DNA of 64,000 bases from Streptomyces sp. F001. GTDB lineage: Bacteria > Actinomycetota > Actinomycetes > Streptomycetales > Streptomycetaceae. The stretch covers positions 62,001 through 126,000 of the forward strand of contig NZ_QZWF01000011.1 in the NCBI RefSeq assembly GCF_004187715.1. Direction: 5' to 3'. Under the pieces are notes generated by a model. That model worked only from the letters and a program-made list of their open reading frames with translations. It had not been told where the DNA came from and did not search any database. Below, one piece after another: positions 1 through 9,048 of the stretch. The translations under genes were made by a program, and so were the position numbers. Numbering within the stretch: position 1 is the stretch's first letter; each line of letters starts with the position of its first letter.

Positions 1-214
1 GCCAGTCCGCTGTCGCAGTAGCGCGCTTCTGCCACTGCCGCACACCCGGACCGTTCGGCTCCCACCGGTCGCAGAACTGCCGCAGCACCTCGCATCTGGT
101 CAGCATGGCGGCCCTGCGGACCGGCCAGGGCGGCACCTCCCCGCCGTAGGCCCGGAAGAAGTGGCCGAGTGCGTGGCAGTACTCGGGGTGGTGCATCCCC
201 CGATCATCGGACAC
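1..214 (-). CDS. Unrecognised protein, N-terminal part only (runs off left edge)
   Basis: An open frame enters from the left edge on the minus strand and starts at a GTG at 214, preceded by a GGAG-type ribosome binding site about eight bases upstream. A second in-frame GTG lies three codons further upstream. The visible 71 codons encode a basic, Trp- and Cys-containing segment that includes HHPEYCHALGHFFRAYGG. The family was not recognised. The helical pattern resembles the C-terminal part of small actinobacterial phosphotransferase-like proteins, but this is only an impression. The remainder of the gene lies outside the window. Confidence 0.45.
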   Translation of the reverse strand, partial: MSDDRGMHHPEYCHALGHFFRAYGGEVPPWPVRRAAMLTRCEVLRQFCDRWEPNGPGVRQWQKRATATADW

Positions 215-361
215 GGGCAGCACTCCGGCTACGCGCTGGCGCCCATAGTCACTTGACTGATGCTTCAGGTCTCAACAGGCCCCCAGACTTATAGCGACCC
301 GGTGTACCGGTCGGATACCGATCAGTAATCCTCGGGGCAGGAAGTGGAAAGGGGTAAATCG

Positions 362-868
362 ATGACCGGCAAGGCCTCCGACACCGATGACGAGCGTGGG
401 TTTGCTCACATGGAGCACAGATACCCACAGGCTGTCCGGGCGGGGTGGGTGGACAATCAACCCGAGCCTGTGACGTGCCGGACGATCGTGCATCTCCTCA
501 GAGGGCAGGAGTATCTGCCGGTCGTAACAGAATTCCACTACGACGGTACCGATCCGTATTCAGTGTGCGTGATATTCAATGCGCACACCGACATGACCGT
601 CGAGTGGACATTTGGACGCGAGCTCCTGCTGTCCGGCCAGAAGGGGCTCAGCGGTGCCGGCGACGTCCAGATCTGGCCTTCCGAAATCTACGGTTTCGGC
701 GTGGTTTTCATCTCGTTGCGCTCGGGTGCAGAAATGGAAGTTGCGGCCGCGCCGGCAAAGATGATCGACGTATTCCTCGAGCGCACTCTGAAAGTTGTAC
801 CTCTGGGTGAAGAAGAACGTCACTTGGGTATCGACAGCCCCGTCAGTCAGCTGCTGGACGAAATATGA
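362..868 (+). CDS. SsgA-family sporulation/cell division regulator (SALP)
   Basis: This 168-residue protein matches the SsgA-like family of sporulating actinomycetes, whose members help position septum formation and peptidoglycan remodelling. Typical sequence features are the TCRTIVHLLRG start of the core, the DPYSVCVIFNAH strand and the W-T-F-G-R-ELL motif followed by a GAGDVQIWPS segment. ATG at 362 was chosen because a GGAAAGGGG ribosome site sits eight bases upstream; ATG at 409 would still leave the core intact. The gene stands alone, with the large LAL regulator following in the same direction after a 150-base gap. Which SsgA paralogue it is cannot be told from the sequence. Confidence 0.88.
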   Translation: MTGKASDTDDERGFAHMEHRYPQAVRAGWVDNQPEPVTCRTIVHLLRGQEYLPVVTEFHYDGTDPYSVCVIFNAHTDMTVEWTFGRELLLSGQKGLSGAGDVQIWPSEIYGFGVVFISLRSGAEMEVAAAPAKMIDVFLERTLKVVPLGEEERHLGIDSPVSQLLDEI

Positions 869-1022
869 CGAGACCATCTGCGTGACTTCGTGTCGTGCAC
901 GATCACTCACCATGCGACGAGTCGTCGTGCACCACTCAAACCGAGGGTGAACACCCCTCTGCGGCGAGAAGTCGCCGGACGGGTAGCATGTGGCGCGTAA
1001 GCCGTTGCGGAGGAATCTCCAC

Positions 1023-1088
1023 ATGCTCAGCCCACTGCCCGTCGTGCCGACGACCGGACACCCGGCGATACCCGCACGCGCACGATGA
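1023..1088 (+). CDS. 21-residue leader ORF translationally coupled to the LAL regulator
   Basis: A short ORF starts at ATG 1023, with a good GGAGG site at 1010-1014, and encodes 21 residues beginning MLSPLPVVPTTGH. Its TGA stop (1086-1088) overlaps the ATG of the downstream regulator (1085-1087) in the sequence ATGA. The downstream gene has no ribosome site of its own, so ribosomes finishing this ORF could re-initiate there. A different explanation is a missing base joining the two frames into one longer N-terminus. The peptide matches nothing recognised. Confidence 0.4.
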   Translation: MLSPLPVVPTTGHPAIPARAR

Positions 1089-3802
1089 TCGGCCGTGACG
1101 AGGAGCTGCGCAGCCTGCGCAGGCTGCTGACGGACGCGGCGGCCGGACAGGGCGGCGCGCTGTTGGTCCACGGCACCGCCGGTGTCGGAAAGTCGGCTCT
1201 GTTGCGCACGGTCGGCACCGAGGCGGCCGACAGCGGTTTCAGGGTGCTGCGCACATCCGGGGTGGAGACCGAGCAGTGGCTGCCGTTCGCCGCACTGCAG
1301 CTGCTGCTGCAACCGGTCGCCGACGGTATCGAGAACCTGCCGGACCCACAGCGGGAGACGCTGACCGACGCGTTCAGCGCCACGGAGACCGAGCCCCAGA
1401 CATTCCGGGCCGGACTGGCCGTACTCGAACTGCTCGCCGACGCAGCCGACCAGCAGCCACTCCTGCTGCTGCTCGACGATCTGCAGTGGTTCGATTCGTC
1501 CAGCCGGGACGTGCTGAGGTTTGTCTCCCGGCGCACCGGCGACCTTCCCATCCTGTTCATCGCTGCCGTCCGGATCCCCTCCATCGACGAGTTCAGCCCG
1601 GGCATGCACCCGGACCTCCATCTGGAACCGCTCAGCCGGACGGCGGCCGCCGAGCTGCTCGATGCCGGCGCGCCCGGCCTGGCCGCGCCGCTGCGAGCGC
1701 TCGTCCTGGAGCGTGCCGCAGGTAATCCGCTGGCCCTGATCGAGCTGCCCAAGGCGGTGCAGGGCATGTCCGCGCAGTGGGACGACCTGCCGCTGACCCA
1801 GCGACTGGAGGCCACGTTCGCCGCGCGTACCGACTCTGCGAGCCTGGAGTGCCGCACCTTCCTCCTGGCCCTGGCTGCCGAGCCGACCGCACCGCTGAGC
1901 CGACTGCTGGAGGTGTCGAGTCGTCTCTGCGGCTCCACCGTTTCCGTGGACTCGCTGCAGGAGGCGGTCGACGCGGGCCTGGTCACCCTGGTCGGCCGTA
2001 CCGCCGAGTTCCGGCATCCGCTGATGCGCTCGGCGATCTACACCCGCGCCACGGTCGCCGACCGGCTGGCCACCCACCGCGCCCTCGCAGCGGCGTTGGC
2101 GGACACGCCCGGGCTCCAACTCGCCCACGAGGCAGCTGCCACGCTCGGCCCGGACGAGGAACTGGCCGTCCGGCTCGAGCAGTTCGCCGACGCGTCGCAG
2201 GCCCGGGGCAAGGTGGCGGCGGCCGTCCCCGCCCTGCGCCAGGCGGCCGAGCTCGTCCAGGACGCGCGCCGCCGCACCGGCATCCTGGTCCGGGCAGCCG
2301 AGCTGTCCGCCGAGATCAACGACCGCTTCAACGCCCAGATGCTGCTGGACCGTGCCGACCTGAGCGTGCTCGGCCCGGTGGAGCAGGCCCGCCTCATGGT
2401 GGTGTCCGACCGGGCCGCATTCGAACCGGACGAGCCGCACCGACGGATCCACGACATGGTCACCGCAGCGGGCGGAGCGATGGATGCGGGAGCCGCGGGC
2501 ATCGCCGAGAACCTGCTGTGGCGGGCCGCCGCACGATGCTTCTTCCAGGACGGCGACGCACAGGTGCGCGCTCAGACCGCAGCCGAACTCGATCGCTGGA
2601 ACCCCGATCCGAACGCCCCCCACGTGCTGGTGGTGCGGGCATACACCGAACCGTACCGACACGGGGCCGACGTGATCGCGCGGCTCCGCAGCATCGAGCC
2701 GAACCGCCAGGACGGCCGGATCCTGCACTTCCTCGGCAGCGGCGCAATGGTCGTGGGCGAGATGAGCCACGCCGCCCGGTACCTGTCGCTGGCGGCTGCA
2801 TCATGGCGGTCGCAGGGCAGGCTCGGGCTGCTCGCCCGCTCTCTGGCCGGCAGCTGGTCGCGGGTGTACCTCGGTCAGCTGGACCGGGCTCGAGAGGAGT
2901 CCGGCGAGGGGATCGCCCTGGCGGAGGAGACCGGCGAACAGATCGTCTGGCTGGGGGTGAAGGCGACAGCCGGCCTGGTGGCAGTGCTGCGCGGGGAGAC
3001 CGAGGCCGCGGCGCGGATGGTCCGCGAACTGCGCACTCACAGCCTGTTCCCCGGGATGCCGTTCGTCACGGTGGTAGCGCAGCAGATCGACGGTCTGCTC
3101 GCTCTTTTCGACAGTCGCGCCACCGAGGCGTACGACATTCTCGCGCGCGCCTTCGATCCGGCCGACCCGCACTACCACTCCGTGAGCCGCTGGCTGCTCG
3201 CGCCGGACCTGGCGGACGCAGCGGTGGCCGCGGGCACCGTCGAGCAGGCCCGGGGCCTGCTCACCGAACTTCCGGAGCTGGCCGACCGGTTGCCCTCGGA
3301 AATGATGGTGGTCGCGCGGGCCTACACCGACGCGGTGCTGGCACCCGACGACACAGCTGAGGAGCGATACGCCGCGGCGCTCACCGCGCTGCCGGCGGAC
3401 TGGACGCCGGCGCGTGCCCGGCTGCATCTGCACCACGGCCGCCGACTGCGCCGGCAACGCCGCAACGTGGACGCCCGGCACCCGCTGCGACTGGCCCGCG
3501 ACGAGTTCGAACGGGCCGGCGCGAAGCCCTGGGCGGAGATGGCCCTCGAGCAGCTGCGCGCCGCCGGTGAGTCGAGCGGTCGGCGTCACCCGTACGAGAG
3601 CGAGCAGTTGTCGGCTCAGGAGATGCAGATAGCCGTGCTGGCGTCGCAGGGGCTGAGCAACCGGGAGATCGGCCAGCGCCTGTTCATCTCGCACCGCACC
3701 GTCGGGGCCCATCTGTACCGGATCTATCCACGCCTGGGCATCACCAGCCGGGGCAAGCTCGCCACCGCGCTGGCCGCCCTCCACGAAGAACCCGCGGAAT
3801 GA
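1085..3802 (+). CDS. LAL-type LuxR-family transcriptional regulator with N-terminal AAA ATPase
   Basis: This 905-residue protein has the architecture of the large ATP-binding LuxR (LAL/MalT-like) regulators. The N-terminal P-loop is GTAGVGKSALL (about residues 30-40) and the Walker B is LLLLLDDLQWFD (about 126-137). A long helical TPR-like middle follows, and a C-terminal LuxR helix-turn-helix (LSAQEMQIAVLASQGLSNRE and following residues, about 845-900). Such proteins usually activate secondary metabolism or sugar genes in response to an effector. No biosynthetic cluster adjoins it, so the target is unknown. The start overlaps the stop of the upstream leader ORF. A TCGTGCACGA palindrome and a repeated GTCGTGCAC (892-900 and 924-932) lie upstream and could be operator sequence. 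Confidence 0.88.
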   Translation: MIGRDEELRSLRRLLTDAAAGQGGALLVHGTAGVGKSALLRTVGTEAADSGFRVLRTSGVETEQWLPFAALQLLLQPVADGIENLPDPQRETLTDAFSATETEPQTFRAGLAVLELLADAADQQPLLLLLDDLQWFDSSSRDVLRFVSRRTGDLPILFIAAVRIPSIDEFSPGMHPDLHLEPLSRTAAAELLDAGAPGLAAPLRALVLERAAGNPLALIELPKAVQGMSAQWDDLPLTQRLEATFAARTDSASLECRTFLLALAAEPTAPLSRLLEVSSRLCGSTVSVDSLQEAVDAGLVTLVGRTAEFRHPLMRSAIYTRATVADRLATHRALAAALADTPGLQLAHEAAATLGPDEELAVRLEQFADASQARGKVAAAVPALRQAAELVQDARRRTGILVRAAELSAEINDRFNAQMLLDRADLSVLGPVEQARLMVVSDRAAFEPDEPHRRIHDMVTAAGGAMDAGAAGIAENLLWRAAARCFFQDGDAQVRAQTAAELDRWNPDPNAPHVLVVRAYTEPYRHGADVIARLRSIEPNRQDGRILHFLGSGAMVVGEMSHAARYLSLAAASWRSQGRLGLLARSLAGSWSRVYLGQLDRAREESGEGIALAEETGEQIVWLGVKATAGLVAVLRGETEAAARMVRELRTHSLFPGMPFVTVVAQQIDGLLALFDSRATEAYDILARAFDPADPHYHSVSRWLLAPDLADAAVAAGTVEQARGLLTELPELADRLPSEMMVVARAYTDAVLAPDDTAEERYAAALTALPADWTPARARLHLHHGRRLRRQRRNVDARHPLRLARDEFERAGAKPWAEMALEQLRAAGESSGRRHPYESEQLSAQEMQIAVLASQGLSNREIGQRLFISHRTVGAHLYRIYPRLGITSRGKLATALAALHEEPAE

Positions 3803-3906
3803 GCCGTCGGGGTCCGGCTCGGCGCGGATGATCGCCGCGGGCGGGCGTGGAGTCCGGCGGTGGCTCGCACGGGGTTGATCGCCGCACCGGCGCGTCTGCC
3901 GTCCGA

Positions 3907-4533
3907 CTAGGCGTTTTCCGGGAGTTCGTACGAGCCGTACTCCGGGCGACCCGCCAGGTCGTACGTCTGGATGGACACGCCTGCCGCGGTGATCCGGCCG
4001 CCGGTGTGCCGGAAGGCGGTCGGGACGGTTCCCTCCGCGAACAGGCGGCGGCCGGCGCCGAGCACGACCGGGAAGGTCAGCAGGTGGACCGTGTCGATCA
4101 GGCCGAGCGCGAGCAGCGACCGGGCCAGCGCTCCGCTGCCGTGCACCTGAAGCTCGCCGTCGGTGCGCTCCTTGAGGTCGGCGACCTCCTTGGCGAGGTC
4201 ACCGCCGATCACGGTCGTGCCGGCCCAGTCGGGGTCGGTGAGGGTGCTGGAGGCGACGTACTTCGGCAGGGCGTTCAGCGGGGCGGCGATCGGGTCGTCG
4301 GGGTCGGTCACCTTCGGCCAGTACGCGGCGAAGATGTCGTAGGTACGGCGGCCGAGGAGGAACGCGCCGACGCGTTCGAAGACCTCGTTGACGAACCGGC
4401 CGAAGTCCTCGTCGGCGTACGGAACGGTCCAGCCGCCCTGCTCGAAGCCGTCGCGGGTGTCTTCCTGGGGGCCGCCGGGGGCCTGGTGGACGCCGTCGAG
4501 GGTGACGAAGGAGGTGAGGACGAGCTTGCCCAT
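3907..4533 (-). CDS. Dihydrofolate reductase-like protein (RibD C-terminal domain family)
   Basis: A 208-residue protein of the RibD C-terminal/DHFR-fold family. The N-terminus MGKLVLTSFVTLDGVHQAPG, the LLGRRTYDIFAAYWP helix and the HGSGALARSLLALGLID and FPVVLGAGRRLFAEG segments are typical. These proteins are predicted NADPH-dependent reductases of unknown substrate, common in actinobacteria and not necessarily linked to riboflavin or folate. ATG at 4533 follows an AGGAAGAAGG ribosome site. The gene is divergent from the SDR gene at 4696, and the 160 bases between them should hold both promoters. Confidence 0.85.
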   Translation of the reverse strand: MGKLVLTSFVTLDGVHQAPGGPQEDTRDGFEQGGWTVPYADEDFGRFVNEVFERVGAFLLGRRTYDIFAAYWPKVTDPDDPIAAPLNALPKYVASSTLTDPDWAGTTVIGGDLAKEVADLKERTDGELQVHGSGALARSLLALGLIDTVHLLTFPVVLGAGRRLFAEGTVPTAFRHTGGRITAAGVSIQTYDLAGRPEYGSYELPENA

Positions 4534-4695
4534 GACGGGTGCCTTCTTCCTGGGTCTGCGTGGGCGGACCCTGCTGTCATCAGGTCGGACCCCACCGGCG
4601 CCCGCAACTCATCGGTGAGTGGGAAGTTCCGGCCGTGCGACCTCGGTGTCCGTTCGCCGCCAGCACGCTCGTGGGGCCGTCGCTGGAATGGACGC

Positions 4696-5439
4696 ATGAC
4701 TTCTCGAGGAATGCTCAACGGCAAGGTGGCCCTGGTGACCGGGGGCAGCCGCGGTATCGGAGCGGCGACGGCGGTGCGGCTGGCGCGGGAGGGCGCCGAT
4801 GTGGCGATCACCTACGTGAACGGCAAGGAGGCGGCGGACGACGTCGTACGGGCCGTCGAGGCGCTGGGGCGCCGGGCCGTGGCTCTGCGGGCGGACTCCG
4901 CCGACGCGGACGAGGCGGCGGGAGCGGTGCAGCGGACGGCGGAGGCGCTCGGCGGCCTCGACGTACTGGTGAACAACGTGGGCGTCGGGCTGCTCGGGCC
5001 ACTGGACAGCATCGCGCTCGCCGATGTGGACCGAGTGCTGTCCGTGAACGTACGCGGCGTGTTCCTGGCCTCCCAGGCGGCCGCGGCGCGCATGACGGAC
5101 GGCGGACGGATCATCACCATCGGCACCTGCATGACCCAGCGGGTGCCGGGACCCGGCGGGACGCTCTACGCGACCAGCAAGTCGGCGCTGATCGGTCTGA
5201 CGAAGGCCCTGGCGAGGGAGCTGGGCGGACGCGGGATCACCGCGAACATCGTCCATCCCGGACCGATCGACACCGACATGAACCCGGCCGACGGCCCGTA
5301 CGCGGCCGGCCAGGCGGCGATGACCGCGTTGGGACGCTTCGGGACGGCCGAGGAGGTGGCGTCGACGGTCGCCCACCTGGCGGGGGCGTCGTACGTCACC
5401 GGGGCCGAGTTCCGCGTCGACGGCGGGCACGCGGCGTGA
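4696..5439 (+). CDS. Short-chain dehydrogenase/reductase (3-oxoacyl-ACP reductase type)
   Basis: A 247-residue classical SDR. The cofactor motif TGGSRGIG is near the N-terminus, followed by the NNVGVG strand and the active-site YATSK motif (Tyr and Lys, in the order Y-x3-K). The catalytic Ser position after the beta-5 strand appears to be Thr or Cys in ITIGTCMTQR, which departs from the usual Ser. The end AGASYVTGAEFRVDGG is typical. ATG 4696 is used; ATG 4711 (MLNGKVALVTGG) is an equally plausible start because neither has a strong ribosome site. The natural substrate is unknown. It is convergent with the allantoicase gene. Confidence 0.87.
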   Translation: MTSRGMLNGKVALVTGGSRGIGAATAVRLAREGADVAITYVNGKEAADDVVRAVEALGRRAVALRADSADADEAAGAVQRTAEALGGLDVLVNNVGVGLLGPLDSIALADVDRVLSVNVRGVFLASQAAAARMTDGGRIITIGTCMTQRVPGPGGTLYATSKSALIGLTKALARELGGRGITANIVHPGPIDTDMNPADGPYAAGQAAMTALGRFGTAEEVASTVAHLAGASYVTGAEFRVDGGHAA

Positions 5440-5490
5440 GCCACGCGGGCGCACCGGTGCGGCCCGGTGCGCTCCGCGGGTCGGGTGAGG

Positions 5491-6621
5491 TCAGCCGCCC
5501 AGTTCCTGGTACCGGGCCGCGAGCCGCGTCGCGCCCTCCTGCGTCAGGGAGCCGAACAGGCGCAGGCGGGAAATGCCTCCGTCCGGGAAGATGTCCACGC
5601 GCGCGTGCGTGCCGACGGCGGGCGTGGGCAGGACGAAGCGGTGGTTGGTGTCGGGCTGGAGCCGGGTGCGCGGCAGGATCTGCGTCCACTCGCCGTCCTC
5701 GCCGTCCCGTACCGACACCGACGCCCAGCCCGCGCTGTTGCCCTTCAGGTACGCGGTGTCGATCTCGATCGCACGGATCCGGGACCGGTCGACGAGCCGG
5801 TAGCGGATCCAGTCGTTGCCCCGGTCGCGGCGGCGGCGCGTCTCCCAGCCGTCGTCCATCTTGCGGGAGCGGCCCGGCTGGATGGTGTTGGTGGCCGGCG
5901 AGTAGAACAGGTTGGAGGCGTCCTCGGCCTGGCCGCCGTTCTCCAGGGCCACCACGTCGAAGGTGCCCAGCACCGACAGCCACTCGGGGTCCGGGACCAC
6001 CTCGCCGTACACCCGCAGGCGGGCGATTCCGCCGTCGGGGTGCTGATTGACGCGCAGGTGGGTGAAGCGCTGCTCCACCGACACGGGGAAACCGTTCGCC
6101 GCGTGGCCGCCGACCGGGGTGCGCGGGAGAAGCGTCGTCCACTTCACATCGTCGGCCAGCAGTTCCTGCGGGGACGGGGAGCCGGGCACCGAGGCGCCCT
6201 CGATCGAGACCGCCTGGGGGTAGTTGCCGCGGAAGTGGGCCGTGTCGACCACGATGCCCCGGACGATGCCTGGCGCGCCGAGCCGGACCAGCGCCCAGTC
6301 GTGGTCGTCGGGCGCGGGCCAGGGGTGCTCGGCGGAGACGCCGCGGCGGCGTCGGGTCTCCCAGCCGTCCATGATCTTGCCCTTGTGCCCGAAGTGCTCG
6401 GGGTCGAACTCGGCGCGCTCGGGCACCAGCAGGTTCTCGCGCTGGGCGAAGAACTCGTCGTTGGCGGCGATGACTCCGGCACCGAGTCGGCGGTCGGCGA
6501 GGTTGGCGTACTGGGTGAAGGGGAAGTCGGCGGTGCGGTAGTCCGCGTAGGGGTCGCCGCCTGCGTAGGGGTTGGCGTCGCCGGTGAAGGTCGCCAAAGG
6601 GAATTGATGCTGCGCCGTCAC
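5491..6621 (-). CDS. alc: Allantoicase
   Basis: A 376-residue allantoicase (allantoate amidinohydrolase), which splits allantoate into ureidoglycolate and urea in the cytoplasm. The protein contains two homologous allantoicase repeats, visible as duplicated segments: KIMDGWETRRRRG and KMDDGWETRRRRD, then IVVDTAHFRGNYP and IEIDTAYLKGNSA. The GTG start at 6621 (VTAQHQFPLATFTGDANPYA) has an AAAGGAAG ribosome site. An open frame continues far upstream but overlaps the allantoinase gene and is out of family. It lies 32 bases downstream of allB on the same strand, so the two are almost certainly one operon controlled from the allB-allR intergenic region. Confidence 0.95.
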   Translation of the reverse strand: MTAQHQFPLATFTGDANPYAGGDPYADYRTADFPFTQYANLADRRLGAGVIAANDEFFAQRENLLVPERAEFDPEHFGHKGKIMDGWETRRRRGVSAEHPWPAPDDHDWALVRLGAPGIVRGIVVDTAHFRGNYPQAVSIEGASVPGSPSPQELLADDVKWTTLLPRTPVGGHAANGFPVSVEQRFTHLRVNQHPDGGIARLRVYGEVVPDPEWLSVLGTFDVVALENGGQAEDASNLFYSPATNTIQPGRSRKMDDGWETRRRRDRGNDWIRYRLVDRSRIRAIEIDTAYLKGNSAGWASVSVRDGEDGEWTQILPRTRLQPDTNHRFVLPTPAVGTHARVDIFPDGGISRLRLFGSLTQEGATRLAARYQELGG

Positions 6622-6653
6622 GGGGATCAGGGCTTCCTTTCGGGAGTCGGGAT

Positions 6654-7988
6654 TCAGGGGGTGCGGGTGAGCAGGCGCCCCTTCGGTGCGGTGAACTCGC
6701 CGTCCGCCACGATGCGTTCGCCGCGCAGCCAGGTGGACTTCACGACGCCGCTGAGGGTCTTGCCGGCGTACGCCGTGACGCGGTTGCGGTGCTGGAGGGC
6801 CGCGGGGTCCACGGTGAAGGTCTCGTCGGGTGCGAGGACGGCGAAGTCGGCGTCCCGGCCGGCCTCGATGGCGCCCTTGTGCCCCAGTCCGACCAGTTCC
6901 GCCGTCCGCGTGGACATCCAGCGGACGACGTCCTCCAGGGTGTGCCCGCGTGTGCGGGCCTCGGTCCACACCGCCGCCAGGCTGAGCTGGAGGCCGGAGA
7001 TGCCGCCCCAGGCGGTGGCGAAGTCGTCGGTCTTGAGGTCGGCGGTCGACGGCGAGTGGTCGGTGACCACGCAGTCGATGGTGCCGTCGGCCAGCGCCTG
7101 CCAGAGCAGGTCCTGGTTGGCGGCCTCGCGGATGGGCGGACAGCACTTGAACTCGCTGGCCCCGTCCGGGACTTCCTCGGCCGTCAGGGTCAGGTAGTGG
7201 GGACACGTCTCGACGGTGAGCCGGACGCCCTCGGCGCGGGCCTCGGCGATCAGCGGCAGGGCGTCACTGGAGGAGAGGTGCAGCACGTGCACGCGCGCGT
7301 GGAGGCGCCCCGCCTGCGCGATGAGGTGGGCGATCGCGGTGTCCTCGGCGTCGCGGGGCCGCGAGGCGAGGAAGTGGGCGTACTTCGGTCCGCCCTGCTG
7401 CGGGGCGGCGGCGAGATGGTGCGGGTCCTCGGCGTGCACGATCAGCAGGCCGTCGAAGGCGGCGATCTCGGCCAGGGACCGGGCGAGTTGCTCATGGTCG
7501 AGGTGGGGGAACTCGTCCACACCGGACGGCGACAGGAAGGCCTTGAAGCCGAAGACGCCGGCGTCGTGCAGCGGGCGGAGGTCCTTGACGTTGCCGGGCA
7601 GGGCGCCGCCCCAGAAGCCGACGTCTATGTGGGCCTTGTCGGCGGCGGCCTTCTGTTTCGTACGGAGGTTCTCGACCGTGGTCGTCGGCGGGAGGGAGTT
7701 GAGCGGCATGTCGACGAGGGTGGTGATGCCGCCGGCCGCCGCTGCGCGCGTGGCGGTCCAGAAGCCCTCCCACTCGGTGCGGCCGGGGTCGTTGACGTGC
7801 ACGTGGGTGTCGACCAGGCCGGGCAGCAGGACGTGGTCGCCGACGTCCTCCACGCGGACGCCCCCGACGGGAGCGTCGTACGGCAGTACGGCTGCGATCC
7901 TGCCCCCGGCGACCGCGACCGACGCGGCGCGCGTTCCCTCGGGTGTGATGACGCGCGTCGAGCGCAGCACCAGTTCAGCGTCGGACAC
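6654..7988 (-). CDS. allB: Allantoinase
   Basis: A 444-residue cyclic amidohydrolase that opens the hydantoin ring of allantoin to give allantoate. Metal-binding residues are visible: the HVHVND motif after the first strand, the Lys of [11 protein letters not shown] that is carboxylated in this family, the His residues of IVHAEDPHH and HVLHLSSSD, and the Asp of [12 protein letters not shown] at 7988 is preferred because an AGAGAGGGG ribosome site precedes it. Twelve further in-frame codons upstream are basic and overlap the operator. It is the first gene of allB-alc and is divergent from allR. Confidence 0.96.
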   Translation of the reverse strand: MSDAELVLRSTRVITPEGTRAASVAVAGGRIAAVLPYDAPVGGVRVEDVGDHVLLPGLVDTHVHVNDPGRTEWEGFWTATRAAAAGGITTLVDMPLNSLPPTTTVENLRTKQKAAADKAHIDVGFWGGALPGNVKDLRPLHDAGVFGFKAFLSPSGVDEFPHLDHEQLARSLAEIAAFDGLLIVHAEDPHHLAAAPQQGGPKYAHFLASRPRDAEDTAIAHLIAQAGRLHARVHVLHLSSSDALPLIAEARAEGVRLTVETCPHYLTLTAEEVPDGASEFKCCPPIREAANQDLLWQALADGTIDCVVTDHSPSTADLKTDDFATAWGGISGLQLSLAAVWTEARTRGHTLEDVVRWMSTRTAELVGLGHKGAIEAGRDADFAVLAPDETFTVDPAALQHRNRVTAYAGKTLSGVVKSTWLRGERIVADGEFTAPKGRLLTRTP

Positions 7989-8014
7989 CCGGACCCCTCT
8001 CTGCCGCCGTTGAC

Positions 8015-8029
8015 TTCCGCGCAACGGAA
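8015..8029. promoter_or_regulatory. Predicted AllR operator upstream of allB
   Basis: TTCCGCGCAACGGAA is an inverted repeat (TTCCG and CGGAA, five-base centre) in the leader of allB, 26 bases upstream of its start codon. The same TTCC-N7-GGAA pattern recurs at allR, aceB and gcl in this window. AllR is known in Streptomyces coelicolor as the regulator of allantoin genes; assigning this exact sequence to it is inference. Confidence 0.65.
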
Positions 8030-8046
8030 TTCAACTTTCTGTTGAA
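8030..8046. promoter_or_regulatory. Second palindrome upstream of allB, shared with the urate operon
   Basis: TTCAACTTTCTGTTGAA is a perfect inverted repeat (six-base arms, five-base centre) directly abutting the predicted AllR site. A related TCAAC-N5-GTTGA palindrome occurs at 38487-38501 upstream of the urate-degradation operon, which suggests a second regulator common to both or a variant AllR site. Confidence 0.45.
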
Positions 8047-8048
8047 GG

Positions 8049-8077
8049 AGTCTTCACCTCCGTTCCCGCACCGTCAA
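8049..8077 (-). promoter_or_regulatory. Candidate allB-alc promoter
   Basis: Read on the minus strand, TTGACG (8077-8072) is followed after 17 bases by AAGACT (8054-8049). The -10 match is weak. Transcription would start around 8042, placing both palindromes at 8015-8046 just inside the transcribed region, a position suited to repression. Confidence 0.35.
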
Positions 8078-8115
8078 GGGCCCACTTCTCCACGGTGCAC
8101 CCGACGCCCACTCTC

Positions 8116-8144
8116 TGGACGTTTCCACAAAGCGGAATTAGTAT
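8116..8144 (+). promoter_or_regulatory. allR promoter with AllR operator in the spacer
   Basis: TGGACG (8116-8121) and TAGTAT (8139-8144) are separated by exactly 17 bases. The spacer contains TTCCACAAAGCGGAA (8123-8137), a TTCC-N7-GGAA palindrome. The arrangement is the same as at aceB (10213-10241) and implies autorepression by occluding RNA polymerase. Confidence 0.65.
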
Positions 8145-8247
8145 TCCAACACGCAGAACGTAGCTACGCACAAGCGGGGAGTCAACCGACTGCCGGGTAG
8201 GCTGCTGCCTTTCCCGCCCGTTCTGCCTGTGCCGAAAGGAACGCGCC

Positions 8248-9045
8248 GTGCCGACGTCCAGCGCCAGCACCACCGACTCCGCCAAGCCCGCAGGCGGCGG
8301 CGGTGTCCAGTCCCTCGAGCGCGCCTTCGATCTGCTGGAGCGGATGGCGGACGCGGGCGGTGAGGTCGGCCTGAGCGAGCTCTCCGCGAGCAGCGGGCTG
8401 CCGCTGCCCACCATCCACCGCCTGATGCGCACCCTGGTGGCGTGCGGTTACGTCCGCCAGCAGCCCAACCGCCGCTACGCGCTCGGCCCACGGCTGATCC
8501 GCCTCGGCGAGTCCGCCTCCCGGCTGCTCGGCACCTGGGCCCGCCCCTACCTCGCCCGACTGGTCGAGGAGACCGGCGAGACGGCCAACATGGCACTGCT
8601 CGACGGCGACGAGATCGTCTACGTGGCCCAGGTGCCGTCCAAGCACTCGATGCGCATGTTCACCGAGGTCGGCCGGCGCGTCCTGCCGCACTCCACGGGC
8701 GTCGGCAAGGCGCTGCTCGCCGGCTTCCCGGACGACGAGGTGCGCTCCCTGCTCTCGCGCACCGGGATGCCCGCCGCGACGGAGAAGACGATCATCACGC
8801 CGGACGGTTTCCTCGCCGCCCTCGACGATGTGCGCCGCCTCGGTTATGCCGTCGACGACAACGAGCAGGAGATCGGTGTGCGCTGCCTGGCGGTGTCGGT
8901 GCCCGACTCCCCCACCGCCGCCGCGATCTCGATCTCGGGCCCGGCGGGACGGGTGACGGAGGCGGCCACGGACCGGATCGTGCCGGTGCTCCAGCAGGTG
9001 GCGACGGAACTGTCCCAGGCGTTGGCGAGTTCCGGCACCCAGTGA
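8248..9045 (+). CDS. allR: IclR-family regulator of allantoin catabolism (AllR)
   Basis: A 265-residue IclR-type regulator. A winged helix-turn-helix lies near the N-terminus (VQSLERAFDLLERMADAGGE, then LSELSASSGLPLPTIHRLMR), followed by the IclR effector domain with HSTGVGKALLAGFPDDEV and GVRCLAVSVPD. In this family a small molecule releases the protein from DNA; for AllR-type proteins glyoxylate pathway metabolites are the known class of ligand. GTG at 8248 has a GAAAGGA site seven bases upstream. The gene is divergent from allB-alc, which together with the shared palindromes identifies it as AllR rather than another IclR member. Confidence 0.9.
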   Translation: MPTSSASTTDSAKPAGGGGVQSLERAFDLLERMADAGGEVGLSELSASSGLPLPTIHRLMRTLVACGYVRQQPNRRYALGPRLIRLGESASRLLGTWARPYLARLVEETGETANMALLDGDEIVYVAQVPSKHSMRMFTEVGRRVLPHSTGVGKALLAGFPDDEVRSLLSRTGMPAATEKTIITPDGFLAALDDVRRLGYAVDDNEQEIGVRCLAVSVPDSPTAAAISISGPAGRVTEAATDRIVPVLQQVATELSQALASSGTQ

Positions 9046-9048
9046 GGA

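Noticed and set aside
560-2770. A 736-codon open frame on the minus strand opposite the LAL regulator
   Set aside because: It is antisense to a clear LuxR/AAA gene, has no family features and is rich in Arg, Gly and Gln, as expected for GC-rich antisense frames.
4388-6050. Several long plus-strand frames around the SDR gene
   Set aside because: They are alternative frames of the SDR and antisense frames of the DHFR-like and allantoicase genes.
6622-7206. Upstream extension of allantoicase by 195 codons
   Set aside because: It overlaps allantoinase on the same strand and lacks family similarity; GTG 6621 has a ribosome site.
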